From contig JALGZR010000021.1 in assembly GCA_025774805.1 (NCBI GenBank), forward strand, positions 1-37,927: a DNA stretch of 37,927 nt. The letters run 5' to 3'. The first letter of the stretch is position 1, and the number at the start of each line of letters is the position of its first letter. Shown piece by piece: positions 30,565 to 37,447 of the stretch. A model generated the notes under the pieces. It was not told the origin of the DNA. It did no database searches and saw nothing but the letters and a program-made list of their open reading frames with translations. The position numbers and the translations under genes are program-made. Origin of the DNA: a bacterium. Its GTDB lineage: Bacteria > ARS69.

Positions 30565-31122
30565 TTGAGCACCTTCCGGAAGATCTGTCGGTTCCTCCAT
30601 CGCGAGTTCGGCTACTTCGCGGTCGGCCTGACGCTGGTCTATGCAATCTCCGGCGTCGCCGTGAACCACGTCCACCACTGGAACCCGAACTACCGCCTTC
30701 ACAGCGAGACCTTCCGACTCGAACCGATTCCGGAGACTGATCCGGAGGCGATCGCGGCGACCGTGCTCGATCGTCTCGGGATCTCCGATCCGGTCAAGAA
30801 CGTTTGGCGTCCCGACCGGGCCCACGTCCAGATCTTTCTCGAGGGCGCGACCCTCGAGGTCGACACGGGGACCGGCGAGGTGGTGTGGAACGGATTCGCG
30901 GAGCGGCCCTTCCTGTTCGACGTGAACTTCCTCCACCTCAATCACGGCAAGGGCGCGTGGACGGTCATCGCGGACGCCTACTCCGTTCTTCTCGCCGTTC
31001 TCGCGATCACCGGCATCTTCCTCGTGAAGGGGCGCAAGGGGCTGGCCGGCCGCGGCGGGGCCTGGATGGTCCTGGGAATCGTCTTCCCGGTGGTCTATCT
31101 GATCTTCGTACGCTATCTCTGA
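30565..31122 (+). CDS. PepSY-associated transmembrane protein
   Basis: 185 residues from TTG 30565; the frame is open far upstream, but that part lies in the leader RNA and has no coding character. Three hydrophobic helices are visible: FGYFAVGLTLVYAISGVAVN (about 13-32), WTVIADAYSVLLAVLAITGI, and WMVLGIVFPVVYLIFVRYL at the C-terminus. Between helices 1 and 2 lies a periplasmic PepSY-like domain of about 80 residues (AIAATVLDRLGISDPVKNVW, ATLEVDTGTGEVVWNG). Histidine-rich NHVHHWNPN follows helix 1, a pattern seen in PepSY_TM proteins linked to iron or flavin/heme reduction. The exact role is unknown. A strong hairpin follows the stop. Confidence 0.75.
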   Translation: MSTFRKICRFLHREFGYFAVGLTLVYAISGVAVNHVHHWNPNYRLHSETFRLEPIPETDPEAIAATVLDRLGISDPVKNVWRPDRAHVQIFLEGATLEVDTGTGEVVWNGFAERPFLFDVNFLHLNHGKGAWTVIADAYSVLLAVLAITGIFLVKGRKGLAGRGGAWMVLGIVFPVVYLIFVRYL

Positions 31123-31137
31123 GTCTCCGGTGTGTGT

Positions 31138-31197
31138 CGGTGCGTGGCGGAGGGGACCGGTGCATGCCGAGGAGTACCGGCGCGTGCCGGAAGCCCG
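31138..31197 (+). repeat. Three 20-bp imperfect tandem repeats
   Basis: Units start at 31138, 31158 and 31178 with CGG(T/C)GC(G/A)TG(G/C)CG. They lie just after the PepSY stop; no function is visible. Confidence 0.55.
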
Positions 31198-31215
31198 GCA
31201 ACGACGAAGCCGGGC
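31193..31215 (+). terminator. Hairpin after the PepSY gene
   Basis: GCCCGGC, loop AACGACGAA, GCCGGGC: a perfect 7-bp GC stem 70 bases after the stop codon. There is no T-run, only TTG downstream, so termination is likely but not certain. Confidence 0.45.
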
Positions 31216-31226
31216 GCGGCTTGTCG

Positions 31227-31260
31227 CTGCCGCAGCAGAGGCAGGTGAGACATGCAGGCT
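31227..31260 (+). repeat. Dispersed hairpin repeat containing a gene start
   Basis: This matches the 34-bp copies at 988-1021 and 1087-1120, sharing CTGCCGCAGCAGAG and GGTGAGA. In this copy, AGGTGAGAC-ATG supplies both the ribosome site and the start codon of the alkyltransferase-like gene; the TGA in GGTGAGAC closes the frame upstream. Confidence 0.75.
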
Positions 31261-31620
31261 GAATTCCCGCGTCGGGGAGCGGGTCCTGAACGGCGTTCGG
31301 AGAAGGCCGGGCGCGACCCCGCGGTCCACGAGCGCATCTTCCACCTCGTCCGGCAGGTGCCGCGGGGCAAGGTGGTCTCGTACGGCCGCATCGCGCGCAT
31401 CGTGGGCGCGGGGACTCCGCGGGTCGTGGGTTTCGCGATGCGCGCCGCCCCCGACGACGTGCCCTGGCAGCGGGTCGTCAACGCGAAAGGCGAGGTGAGT
31501 CCGCGATCGGCGGGGGACGGCGCCGCGGTTCAGCGTCGCCTCCTCGAGGCCGAGGGGGTCCGCTTCGACGAGCGGGGAAGGATCGACCTCGAGCGATTCG
31601 GCTGGCTGCCGGAGGAGTAG
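31252..31620 (+). CDS. Alkyltransferase-like protein (ATL, MGMT family without the active Cys)
   Basis: 122 residues. The winged-helix DNA-binding part of O6-alkylguanine-DNA alkyltransferase is present: IFHLVRQVPRGKVVSYGRIA, then RVVGFAMRAAP. The active-site PCHRV motif reads PWQRVVNAKG, with Trp72 in place of Cys, which defines ATL proteins. ATLs bind O6-alkylguanine without repairing it and direct the lesion to nucleotide excision repair. The ATG at 31252 lies within a dispersed repeat. An in-frame TGA two codons upstream rules out a longer form, and no internal start is better. The first 20 residues (FPRRGAGPERRSEKAGRD) are not typical of the family. Confidence 0.9.
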   Translation: MQAEFPRRGAGPERRSEKAGRDPAVHERIFHLVRQVPRGKVVSYGRIARIVGAGTPRVVGFAMRAAPDDVPWQRVVNAKGEVSPRSAGDGAAVQRRLLEAEGVRFDERGRIDLERFGWLPEE

Positions 31621-31794
31621 GGCAGGGGTGTGGAGCCGCGACCAGGTCCGGAGGCGCGGGGCGCCGTGCGGACTTCCTCTCTTGAGCCATCGCCCTCGAT
31701 GACCGAAGATGGCGTAGATTTCCGTCCGGCGGTCCCGGCGCTCGCCGAGACCGCCGGAGAGCATTCCGGGCGATCCCGCGAGGGGACCCTCGAG

Positions 31795-32643
31795 ATGGGC
31801 AAGAAGAAGAAAGGCGCTCCCGCTCCGGCGCAGATTCCCTCTCCGGTCGAGGTGGGAGACCCTCCCCGCAAGATCGCGGAGCCCGTCTATCTCGAGGAGC
31901 TGGGCAAGCTCCAGATCGAGCTCGTCAAGCTGCAGGAGTGGATCAAGGCCAAGGGCCTGAAGGTCGTCGTCATCTTCGAGGGGCGCGACGCCGCCGGGAA
32001 GGGCGGGGTCATCAAGCGGATCACCGAGCGCCTCAACCCCCGGATCTGTCGCGTCGTCGCGCTGGGAACACCCACCGAGCGGGACAAGACCCAGTGGTAC
32101 TTCCAGCGCTACGCGGCCCATCTTCCCGCGGCGGGCGAGATGGTCCTGTTCGATCGAAGCTGGTACAACCGCGCCGGCGTCGAGCGCGTCATGGGCTACT
32201 GCACGGAAGAGGAGCACCGGGAGTTCCTCCGCTCCTGTCCCGAGTTCGAGCGGATGCTGATCCGCTCGGGCATCATTCTCATCAAATACTGGTTCTCGGT
32301 CTCGGACGAGGTGCAGGAGAAGCGCTTCCAGGATCGGAACCTCGACCCGACCAAGCGCTGGAAGCTCAGTCCCATGGATCTGAAGTCGCGCGATCTCTGG
32401 GTCGAGTACTCGCGGGCCAAGGACGAGATGTTCGCCTACACGGACATCAAGCAGGCCCCGTGGTACGTCGTGAACGCGGACGTGAAGAAGCGGGCCCGCC
32501 TCAACTGCATCGCCCACCTGCTGAGCATGGTTCCCTACGGGGATCTCACGCCCGGCCCGGTCAAGCTGCCCCCCCGCACGGACCAGGGTGGCTACGTCCG
32601 TCCCCCGATGGGGGACCAGACCTTCGTGCCCGAGATCTACTGA
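31795..32643 (+). CDS. ppk2: Polyphosphate kinase 2 family (class I)
   Basis: 282 residues from ATG 31795, with GAGGGG upstream; ATG 31699 would add 32 low-complexity residues without a ribosome site. PPK2 uses polyphosphate to phosphorylate nucleoside diphosphates. Signatures: Walker A IFEGRDAAGKGGVIKRI (about 59-75), ALGTPTERDKTQWYFQRY, lid/Walker B MVLFDRSWYNRAGVERVMG (about 116-134), and KYWFSVSDEVQEKRFQDR. It ends in PPMGDQTFVPEIY. One kinase domain of about 280 residues fits the class that makes GTP or ATP from the diphosphate. It is cytosolic. It follows the ATL gene by 174 bases. Confidence 0.93.
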   Translation: MGKKKKGAPAPAQIPSPVEVGDPPRKIAEPVYLEELGKLQIELVKLQEWIKAKGLKVVVIFEGRDAAGKGGVIKRITERLNPRICRVVALGTPTERDKTQWYFQRYAAHLPAAGEMVLFDRSWYNRAGVERVMGYCTEEEHREFLRSCPEFERMLIRSGIILIKYWFSVSDEVQEKRFQDRNLDPTKRWKLSPMDLKSRDLWVEYSRAKDEMFAYTDIKQAPWYVVNADVKKRARLNCIAHLLSMVPYGDLTPGPVKLPPRTDQGGYVRPPMGDQTFVPEIY

Positions 32644-32785
32644 GGGACCAGCCGAGCCGCCGGCCCTCCCGCCACGCCGCCCCCTACCTAAAGCTCTTGT
32701 TCTCGAAGGCCGATTCTGGAGCGGGATTCCGCACCGGTTGCGCTTGCCCCGGTGAGGGGGGCCGGCCGGGGATTCGGAGGGGGTC

Positions 32786-33667
32786 TTGCGTCTCGTCGCC
32801 TGCTCGAACTGTCACGCCCAGTACGACGTCACGAACAAGGCAGAGTCGACCGTCACCTGTCGGTGCGGAGCGGCCGTCGACGCCCGGCCCCGTCCCGCGG
32901 TGGACGCCGAGATCCACCGTTGCGGCTCGTGCGGCGCGGTGGTGGCGAAGGGCGCGGGCCACTGCGACTACTGCGGCTCCGTGATCGTCCACGTCCGGCG
33001 CAATCTCAGCCTTCTCTGTCCCGAGTGCTTCGCACGCAACCGGGAGGACTCCCGCTTCTGCACCGCCTGCGGCGTCGCGTTTCGTCCGGAGCCGCTGGAG
33101 ACGATCGCGCCCGAGCTCCCCTGTGTCGAGTGCGGCGCCCTCATGCCGCCGCGATCGGTCGGCCGGGTGTCGGTGAACGAGTGCCCGAACTGCGGAGGCC
33201 TCTGGGTGCCGGGGGACCGTTTCGACGCGCTCATCGATCGGGCGATCGAGATCCGGCGGCAGGCGGACGCGGGGACGATCACGGCCCCGAGTCCCCGCGT
33301 GCGCGGAGGCAACCCGGTGTCGGACCGGGTGAAGTACCGGAGCTGTCCCGTGTGCGACGCGTTCATGCTGCGTCGCAACTACCGGCGGACCTCCGGAGTG
33401 ATCATCGATCGGTGCCACGATCACGGGACGTGGCTCGACCCGGACGAGCTGGAACAGATCGCGGGGTTCATCCTGAGCGGTGGGTTGGAACGAGCGCGCC
33501 GCGCCGAGAATACCTCGATGAAGACGGGGTCGGCGCCGGGCTCGGCGGGATCTTCCGCGCGAGCCGGAACGGAGCTCGCGAAGATGCTGGTGGATCACGA
33601 CAGGCGGCGGGCGAAGCGGGGCCTCGTCGTCTCGTTCGTCGATTTCCTGAGCGAAGTGCTCTCTTGA
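32786..33667 (+). CDS. Multi zinc-ribbon (zf-TFIIB) protein
   Basis: 293 residues from TTG 32786 with GGAGGGGG just upstream. At least five CxxC-type zinc ribbons are visible: CSNCHAQYD near the start with CRCG, CGSCGAVV with CDYCGS, CPECFARN with CTACG, then two zf-TFIIB units, CVECGALMPPRSVG...CPNCGGLWVPGDRFDALI and CPVCDAFMLRRNY...CHDHGTWLDPDELEQI. The second TFIIB unit has Cys-His replacing one Cys pair. The C-terminus is helical and basic (LVDHDRRRAKRGLVVSFVDF). It lies 76 bases before the SPFH gene. The pairing resembles B. subtilis YdjG and YdjI, which act with PspA at the membrane; the zinc-ribbon protein may recruit or regulate the SPFH scaffold. Confidence 0.82.
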   Translation: MRLVACSNCHAQYDVTNKAESTVTCRCGAAVDARPRPAVDAEIHRCGSCGAVVAKGAGHCDYCGSVIVHVRRNLSLLCPECFARNREDSRFCTACGVAFRPEPLETIAPELPCVECGALMPPRSVGRVSVNECPNCGGLWVPGDRFDALIDRAIEIRRQADAGTITAPSPRVRGGNPVSDRVKYRSCPVCDAFMLRRNYRRTSGVIIDRCHDHGTWLDPDELEQIAGFILSGGLERARRAENTSMKTGSAPGSAGSSARAGTELAKMLVDHDRRRAKRGLVVSFVDFLSEVLS

Positions 33668-33743
33668 ACCGAAACCGGCGGTCGGGGAATCCGGGGCGGC
33701 TCCCGCTCCGTCCGACCGCCCCGACCGGAAAGGGCGACGCGCC

Positions 33744-34883
33744 ATGAGTTTCCTCGAAAAGCTCCGATCCGAGCTCGTCGACATCGTCGAGTGGGTGGAC
33801 GACAGCCACCGGACCCTGGTGTGGCGGTTCCCGCGCTACCACAATCAGATCAAGAACGGCGCGAAGCTCATCGTGCGGCCGGGGCAGGAGGCGATCTTCG
33901 TACATCAGGGAAAGATCGCCGACCAGTTCGGACCCGGAACCTACGTCCTGCAGAGCCGGAACCTCCCGGTGCTGAGCACTCTCGCCGGTTGGCCCCACGG
34001 GTTCGACAGTCCGTTCAAGGCGGAGGTCTACTTCGTCGCCACGCGCCAGGTCACCGACCTGAAGTGGGGAACACCGAACCCGGTCATGATGCGGGATCCG
34101 GACTTCGGTCCGATCCGCGTCCGCGCGTTCGGCACGTACACGATCAAGGCGGTCGACGCGCGCGCTCTTCTGACCGAGCTCGTCGGCACCGACTCCAGCT
34201 TCGAGTCGGACGAGATCTCCGAGCTCCTGCGATCGATCGTGAACTCGGAGTTCGCGGACCTCGTCGCGAACGCGTCGGTTCCCGTCCTCGACCTCGCGTC
34301 CAACTACCAGGAGCTCTCCGGACAGCTCCGGGAGGCGGTGCGGCGCCGCGTCCGGGAGGTGTTCGGGCTCGACGTCCCGCAGCTCTACATCGTGAACGTC
34401 TCCCTTCCGGCGGAGGTCGAGCAGGCGCTCGACGCGCGCACCAGCATGAACCTCGTCGGTGACCTCGCGGCGTACCAGCAGTACCAGATCGGGCAGTCCA
34501 TGCCGGTCGCCGCCGCGAATCCGTCCGGCGGCCTCGCCGGCGCCGGCGTCGGTGTCGGAATGGGCATGGCAATGGCCCGCCAGATGGTGCCGGGAACGGA
34601 TGGACAGATGGGGGGAGGTGTGCCCTCTGCCGCCGTTCCGCCGATCGGGCCAGCGCCCGCGCCTCCGGCTGTCACGTGGCACATCGTGGAGCAGGGCGCC
34701 ACGGTGGGTCCGTTCGCATACGGCCAGGTTTCCGAGGCGATCACCGCCGGACGGATCCGACCCGAGACGCTCGTCTGGACGGCGGGCATGAGTGGCTGGG
34801 TCGCCGCCGCTCAGGTGCCGCAGCTGGGGCAGCTGTTCGCCGGGGCGGTGCCGCCGGCACCGCCTCCGCCGTCCGCGGGGTGA
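33744..34883 (+). CDS. SPFH-domain protein with C-terminal GYF_2 domain (YdjI-like)
   Basis: 379 residues. The N-terminal part matches YdjI/virion-core-protein-like SPFH proteins: IVEWVDDSHRTLVWRFPRYH, NQIKNGAKLIVRPGQEAIFV, DQFGPGTYVLQSRNLPVLST, and GPIRVRAFGTYTIKAVDARAL. A helical stretch (QLREAVRRRVREVFGLDVPQ) ends in a Gly/Met-rich hydrophobic segment (GGLAGAGVGVGMGMAMARQM). A GYF_2 domain follows at about 311-365: WHIVEQGATVGPFAYGQVSE, IRPETLVWTAGMSGWVAAAQ. Such proteins assemble on the inner face of the membrane and gather partners. The tail is Pro-rich. It probably works with the zinc-ribbon protein upstream. The stop lies 26 bases before the tRNA-like fragment. Confidence 0.88.
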   Translation: MSFLEKLRSELVDIVEWVDDSHRTLVWRFPRYHNQIKNGAKLIVRPGQEAIFVHQGKIADQFGPGTYVLQSRNLPVLSTLAGWPHGFDSPFKAEVYFVATRQVTDLKWGTPNPVMMRDPDFGPIRVRAFGTYTIKAVDARALLTELVGTDSSFESDEISELLRSIVNSEFADLVANASVPVLDLASNYQELSGQLREAVRRRVREVFGLDVPQLYIVNVSLPAEVEQALDARTSMNLVGDLAAYQQYQIGQSMPVAAANPSGGLAGAGVGVGMGMAMARQMVPGTDGQMGGGVPSAAVPPIGPAPAPPAVTWHIVEQGATVGPFAYGQVSEAITAGRIRPETLVWTAGMSGWVAAAQVPQLGQLFAGAVPPAPPPPSAG

Positions 34884-34909
34884 GGGGGTGGGGAGGAGGC
34901 TGACCCGCC

Positions 34910-34948
34910 GCGGGTTCGATTCCCGCCGCCTCCACCACTAACTTTTTT
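34910..34948 (+). other. 3' end of a tmRNA/tRNA-like gene: T arm, acceptor strand, CCA, T-run (probable att remnant)
   Basis: T stem GCGGG (34910-34914), loop TTCGATT, and CCCGC (34922-34926). Then come the acceptor strand CGCCTCC, discriminator A, CCA (34935-34937), and a T-run at 34943-34948. A U at the position opposite nucleotide 3 of the acceptor fits the Ala-type acceptor of tmRNA. Upstream there is no D arm, anticodon arm or room for a tmRNA body; only GGAGGC (34895-34900) could pair with GCCTCC. Integrative elements commonly leave exactly this part of ssrA or a tRNA gene at their edge. Confidence 0.6.
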
Positions 34949-35224
34949 AAATCAAAGGCTTACGGCTTCCAGAAAAGCTGTCTCCGGATATCCTCCGTGA
35001 AAATGTGTGACACCTAGTAAAGCCGGCCCCGATGCGGCGGCGCTGCGCCTCCGGATCTGTGCGGGGGGCGCCGGGCGACCGGCGTCCCTACCGCGAAGTG
35101 AAAATGTGTGGCTGAAGGTTAACGCGCCCGAGACTCGCCACTTAGCAGTCGGATGCGATAGAGCTGCACGTCTGGCCCTGTGCGGGGGGGCCTGGCGACG
35201 GGCGTTCTCACCGCGACGTGAGGC

Positions 35225-35271
35225 GCTTCGCTCCAACGATCCAGCGATTGGATACAACCGTTGGCCGAAGC
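35225..35271. repeat. Composite hairpin in the island
   Basis: Three stacked perfect stems: GCTTCG/CGAAGC (35225-35230 with 35266-35271), CCAACG/CGTTGG (35233-35238 with 35259-35264) and ATCCA/TGGAT (35239-35243 with 35249-35253), with small bulges between them. It could be a transposon-end or recombination hairpin, or an RNA element. Confidence 0.5.
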
Positions 35272-35320
35272 TCAAGAAGTAGTGCCAGGTTGACGGCTAA
35301 CTCCTCTGACACCCCCCCTC

Positions 35321-35351
35321 CCCCGTCCCCCCGGTCCCGGGCGAGCGGGAG
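35321..35351 (+). repeat. Dispersed C-rich repeat, copy 1
   Basis: CCCCGT then CCCCCCGGTCCCGGGCGAG then CGGGAG. Other copies are at 36195-36221, 37261-37285 and 37448-37478. The core CCCCCCGGTCCCGGGCGAG is identical in all four. Confidence 0.75.
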
Positions 35352-35700
35352 GGGTGCGGGGTCGATGAAAGCTCCCGGTAGGCCCGCCCGGCCGCCCGAT
35401 CACCGTCGAGCAGAGGGCGGAACAGGATCAAGGGTGAGTTTCGAAGACTCGCCACCCGCGACCTCACCCGTGACGGCTGTGTGAGCACACTTAGTTCCAG
35501 CCGTGGGGAAGTTCGTGAGTAAAGGGCCGGTTACTTCTAAAGAATGATCTCTTGTCGGAAAGGGGTCAGCAAACGCTCTTGAACGGATCTAGGGCACGTC
35601 TCTGGACTGAGGAGGGGAAGCGGTACATACTGAATCCTGGTGACGGCGCGTGAATCGCACCGGGACACCGGGCAAGTTCCAAATGAGATTGGAGAAGGCA

Positions 35701-36027
35701 TTGAGCGTTTATCTCATCGCAGACGTCCAGGTTACTGATGACAAGTGGATACCGGAGTACGCCGCGAACGTTCACGATATTGTCCACAAGCACGGAGGCA
35801 AGTACCTCACGCGTAGCGCCAACATCACACACGTTGAAGGGGACGAGCGTGACTCGACACTGATTGCGATTCTGGAGTTTCCATCTATGGACAACGTCAG
35901 GGCTTTTGCAGACGATCCGGCCTACGCGGATTACGGGAAGGCACGGCGTTCCGGAAGCATCAGCAGCCTCCGCGTGATCGACGCCACCGATGCTGCAGGG
36001 ACGATTCCGTACTTGCCAAAGGGCTAG
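35701..36027 (+). CDS. DUF1330-type dimeric alpha-beta-barrel protein
   Basis: 108 residues from TTG 35701, chosen because GGAG lies six bases upstream and the protein then begins like the family (SVYLIADVQVTDDKWIPEYA). The pattern continues with NVHDIVHKHGGKYLTRSANI, a beta strand LIAILEFPSMDNVRAFADDP, and AYADYGKARRSGSISSLRVI, matching DUF1330 proteins, small cytosolic dimers of ferredoxin-like fold with unknown function. Codon use is noticeably less GC-rich than in the core genes (for example GTTTATCTC, GATGACAAG), consistent with transfer. An upstream GTG at 35650 in frame has no ribosome site. Proteins of this size and type are frequent cargo of integron cassettes. Confidence 0.75.
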   Translation: MSVYLIADVQVTDDKWIPEYAANVHDIVHKHGGKYLTRSANITHVEGDERDSTLIAILEFPSMDNVRAFADDPAYADYGKARRSGSISSLRVIDATDAAGTIPYLPKG

Positions 36028-36194
36028 CGCCAGACAATTCCGTGTGTTCTTAGATTGTTTCGAAGGAACCGCGGCCATTTGAATTGGGACCTTTGACGAG
36101 GCTCGGTTCCTACGCCACTTGCACATGATGGTCGGCCGGCGAGGGCGAGAGTGGTCACTGAGCGGTGTCTTCCCCTTTCGCCTTGCGATCTCTC

Positions 36195-36221
36195 CCCCGT
36201 CCCCCCGGTCCCGGGCGAGCG
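36195..36221 (+). repeat. Dispersed C-rich repeat, copy 2
   Basis: It directly abuts the stop codon of the minus-strand cassette-type gene (36223-36225), where the attC of that gene would be expected. Confidence 0.7.
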
Positions 36222-36222
36222 A

Positions 36223-36558
36223 CTAAACTTCCTGAATCACATTGCGTCCGCCGCCGGGCCGAGATGCCCACTCAAAGTGTTCAACGATCTGCACTTTTGA
36301 GTCCTCGCTGATACGCAACTCGCACTTTGACTTGCCACCGTTCAGCACGCCGCCGGCTTCTAGTTGGCAGTAGCGGAATTCAAACGAACTGCCGTCAACG
36401 ACCCCTACCAGAAACCCGCGTTCGATTCTGCCGCCGGAATATTCTGCATGAACGCTGCGTCCCTCTTGTCGAAACTCAAATATTGTGCGCTCGTCGATAA
36501 CACCATTCTCATCCGTTTCGACGGCATTCATTCTAAGATTGTGCAGGTTGAACTCCAT
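36223..36558 (-). CDS. Small protein of the family often labelled N-acetylglutamate synthase (true function unknown)
   Basis: 111 residues from ATG 36558, with GAGGTGAGG upstream. The central pattern is AEYSGGRIERGFLVGVVDG, then FEFRYCQLEAGGVLNGGKSK, ending in strands KVQIVEHFEWASRPGG and VIQEV. It matches a widespread small beta-rich family that databases often call n-acetylglutamate synthase without enzymatic support; no acetyltransferase motif is visible. No signal peptide. Codon use is AT-richer than in the core genome. About 28 bases separate the start from the R' end of an attC-like site, the normal position of a cassette gene behind the preceding attC. Its own 3' attC is not seen. Confidence 0.7.
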   Translation of the reverse strand: MEFNLHNLRMNAVETDENGVIDERTIFEFRQEGRSVHAEYSGGRIERGFLVGVVDGSSFEFRYCQLEAGGVLNGGKSKCELRISEDSKVQIVEHFEWASRPGGGRNVIQEV

Positions 36559-36585
36559 GTGATCGTTTCCTCACCTCGGTAATCC

Positions 36586-36726
36586 GTATAACGCCTTGCG
36601 TTTCAGCTGCGAGCGCTGCTCTCGGGGAGTACCGCGAAGGTACCGAGCCAAGCGAGGCACTCCCGGCCGGCCTCGATACGTCCAATATGCGCCGCGGCGC
36701 TCGTCAGATGCAAACGCTAGTTGGGC
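36586..36726 (-). other. Integron attC-like recombination site
   Basis: Read on the minus strand: R'' GCCCAAC (36726-36720), spacer TA, then an imperfect inverted repeat, then spacer AAGGC and R' GTTATAC (36592-36586). The inner arms GCGTTT-G-CATCTG-A-CGAGCGC and GCGCTCGCAGCTGAAACGC pair over about 20 bp with single unpaired G and A bases on one strand only, like the extrahelical bases of real attC sites. Total length is 141 bp, at the upper end of the usual range. R'' fits the RYYYAAC consensus exactly; R' deviates from GTTRRRY at one base. Confidence 0.6.
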
Positions 36727-36950
36727 GCCGCATGTGGAGCGGCGACATTCACCCACCGAAGCCCACCGGGGCCGGCAGCACGGCAGGTGCGCGTCCATCG
36801 CGACATGGCGCGAGTCCAGAAGAGATGGACTGCCGACCTCAGTCCGGCACTACCGGCCTTGGTGAGAGCCAGCTTCCGAGCACTTCGCCCCTCGATCACT
36901 GGCGCGCGACCGCCAGCATGCCCTGCTGCCGGCCGCACCAACCCGGAAGA

Positions 36951-37091
36951 GGTCAGGGAGAGCTGGAGCGCGGTCGTTACGCGCCGGTGTGGGATGGCCG
37001 AGATGAGGCCGGCCGTCCGGTATCTCCCGGGGTCTACTTCGTGAGGCTCGAAGCCGGGGACTTCTCCTCCACGCAGCACAACCTCCTTTGA
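36951..37091 (+). pseudogene. Remnant of a FlgD-Ig-type C-terminal domain
   Basis: The frame reads GQGELERGRYAPVWDGRDEA then GRPVSPGVYFVRLEAGDFSS before TQHNLL and a TGA. The G-x-Y-x-x-x-W-D-G-R-D-x-x-G-R-x-V-x-x-G-V-Y-F-x-R-L pattern is the last part of the FlgD Ig-like domain, which ends many secreted proteins in FCB-group bacteria. Upstream codons in the same frame have no protein-like character and no start, so only the 3' end of a gene survives here. The usual basic end (such as KMVLLR) is altered. Confidence 0.65.
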
Positions 37092-37260
37092 CGCGCGGGT
37101 CAATGCCAATGCGGCCAGAAGCCGAGGGGATCCAACCGGTTCGCGTTTAGCGGGTGCCTGGAGGGCACAATGCCGGTTACCCCGTGACATGGCTTCCGGG
37201 CAGATCCACTTGATGCGAGGCTGGCAAACTGGCGGAGCCAATCGACCCGGGTCGCGGTGG

Positions 37261-37285
37261 CCCCCCGGTCCCGGGCGAGCGGGAG
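37261..37285 (+). repeat. Dispersed C-rich repeat, copy 3
   Basis: Lies within the second ~190-bp unit and is followed by TAATGCAACCG, as in copy 4. Confidence 0.7.
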
Positions 37286-37447
37286 TAATGCAACCGTGCG
37301 CATACGACGAGCGGATCCAGCCGGTCCGGAGGCCACGAGTCGTGTCAGTTTGCCTTACCGCCCTGACCCCGCGACCTAGGCGCCGGCCAGATCCGCCGCG
37401 ACGGGAAGGTAACAGATCAGGCGTCCCAATCCAGCCGATCCGCCCCT

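Larger units (their letters stand above)
34949..35700. other. Gene-poor start of the accessory island
   Basis: 750 bases without a supported gene. Visible are two copies of GTGAAAATGTGTG (about 34997 and 35097). There are two related GC-rich blocks, CTGTGCGGGGGG...ACCGCGA(A/C)GTGA (about 35055-35100 and 35175-35221); the first contains the hairpin CGCCGG-GCGA-CCGGCG. A composite hairpin lies at 35225-35271, and one copy of the CCCGGTCCCGGG repeat at 35321-35351. Composition is more AT-rich than the flanking genes after 35460. Confidence 0.5.

Noticed and set aside
34862-34937. Complete tRNA gene
   Set aside because: T arm and acceptor are perfect, but no D arm or anticodon arm can be formed in the 70 bases upstream, which overlap the SPFH gene end.
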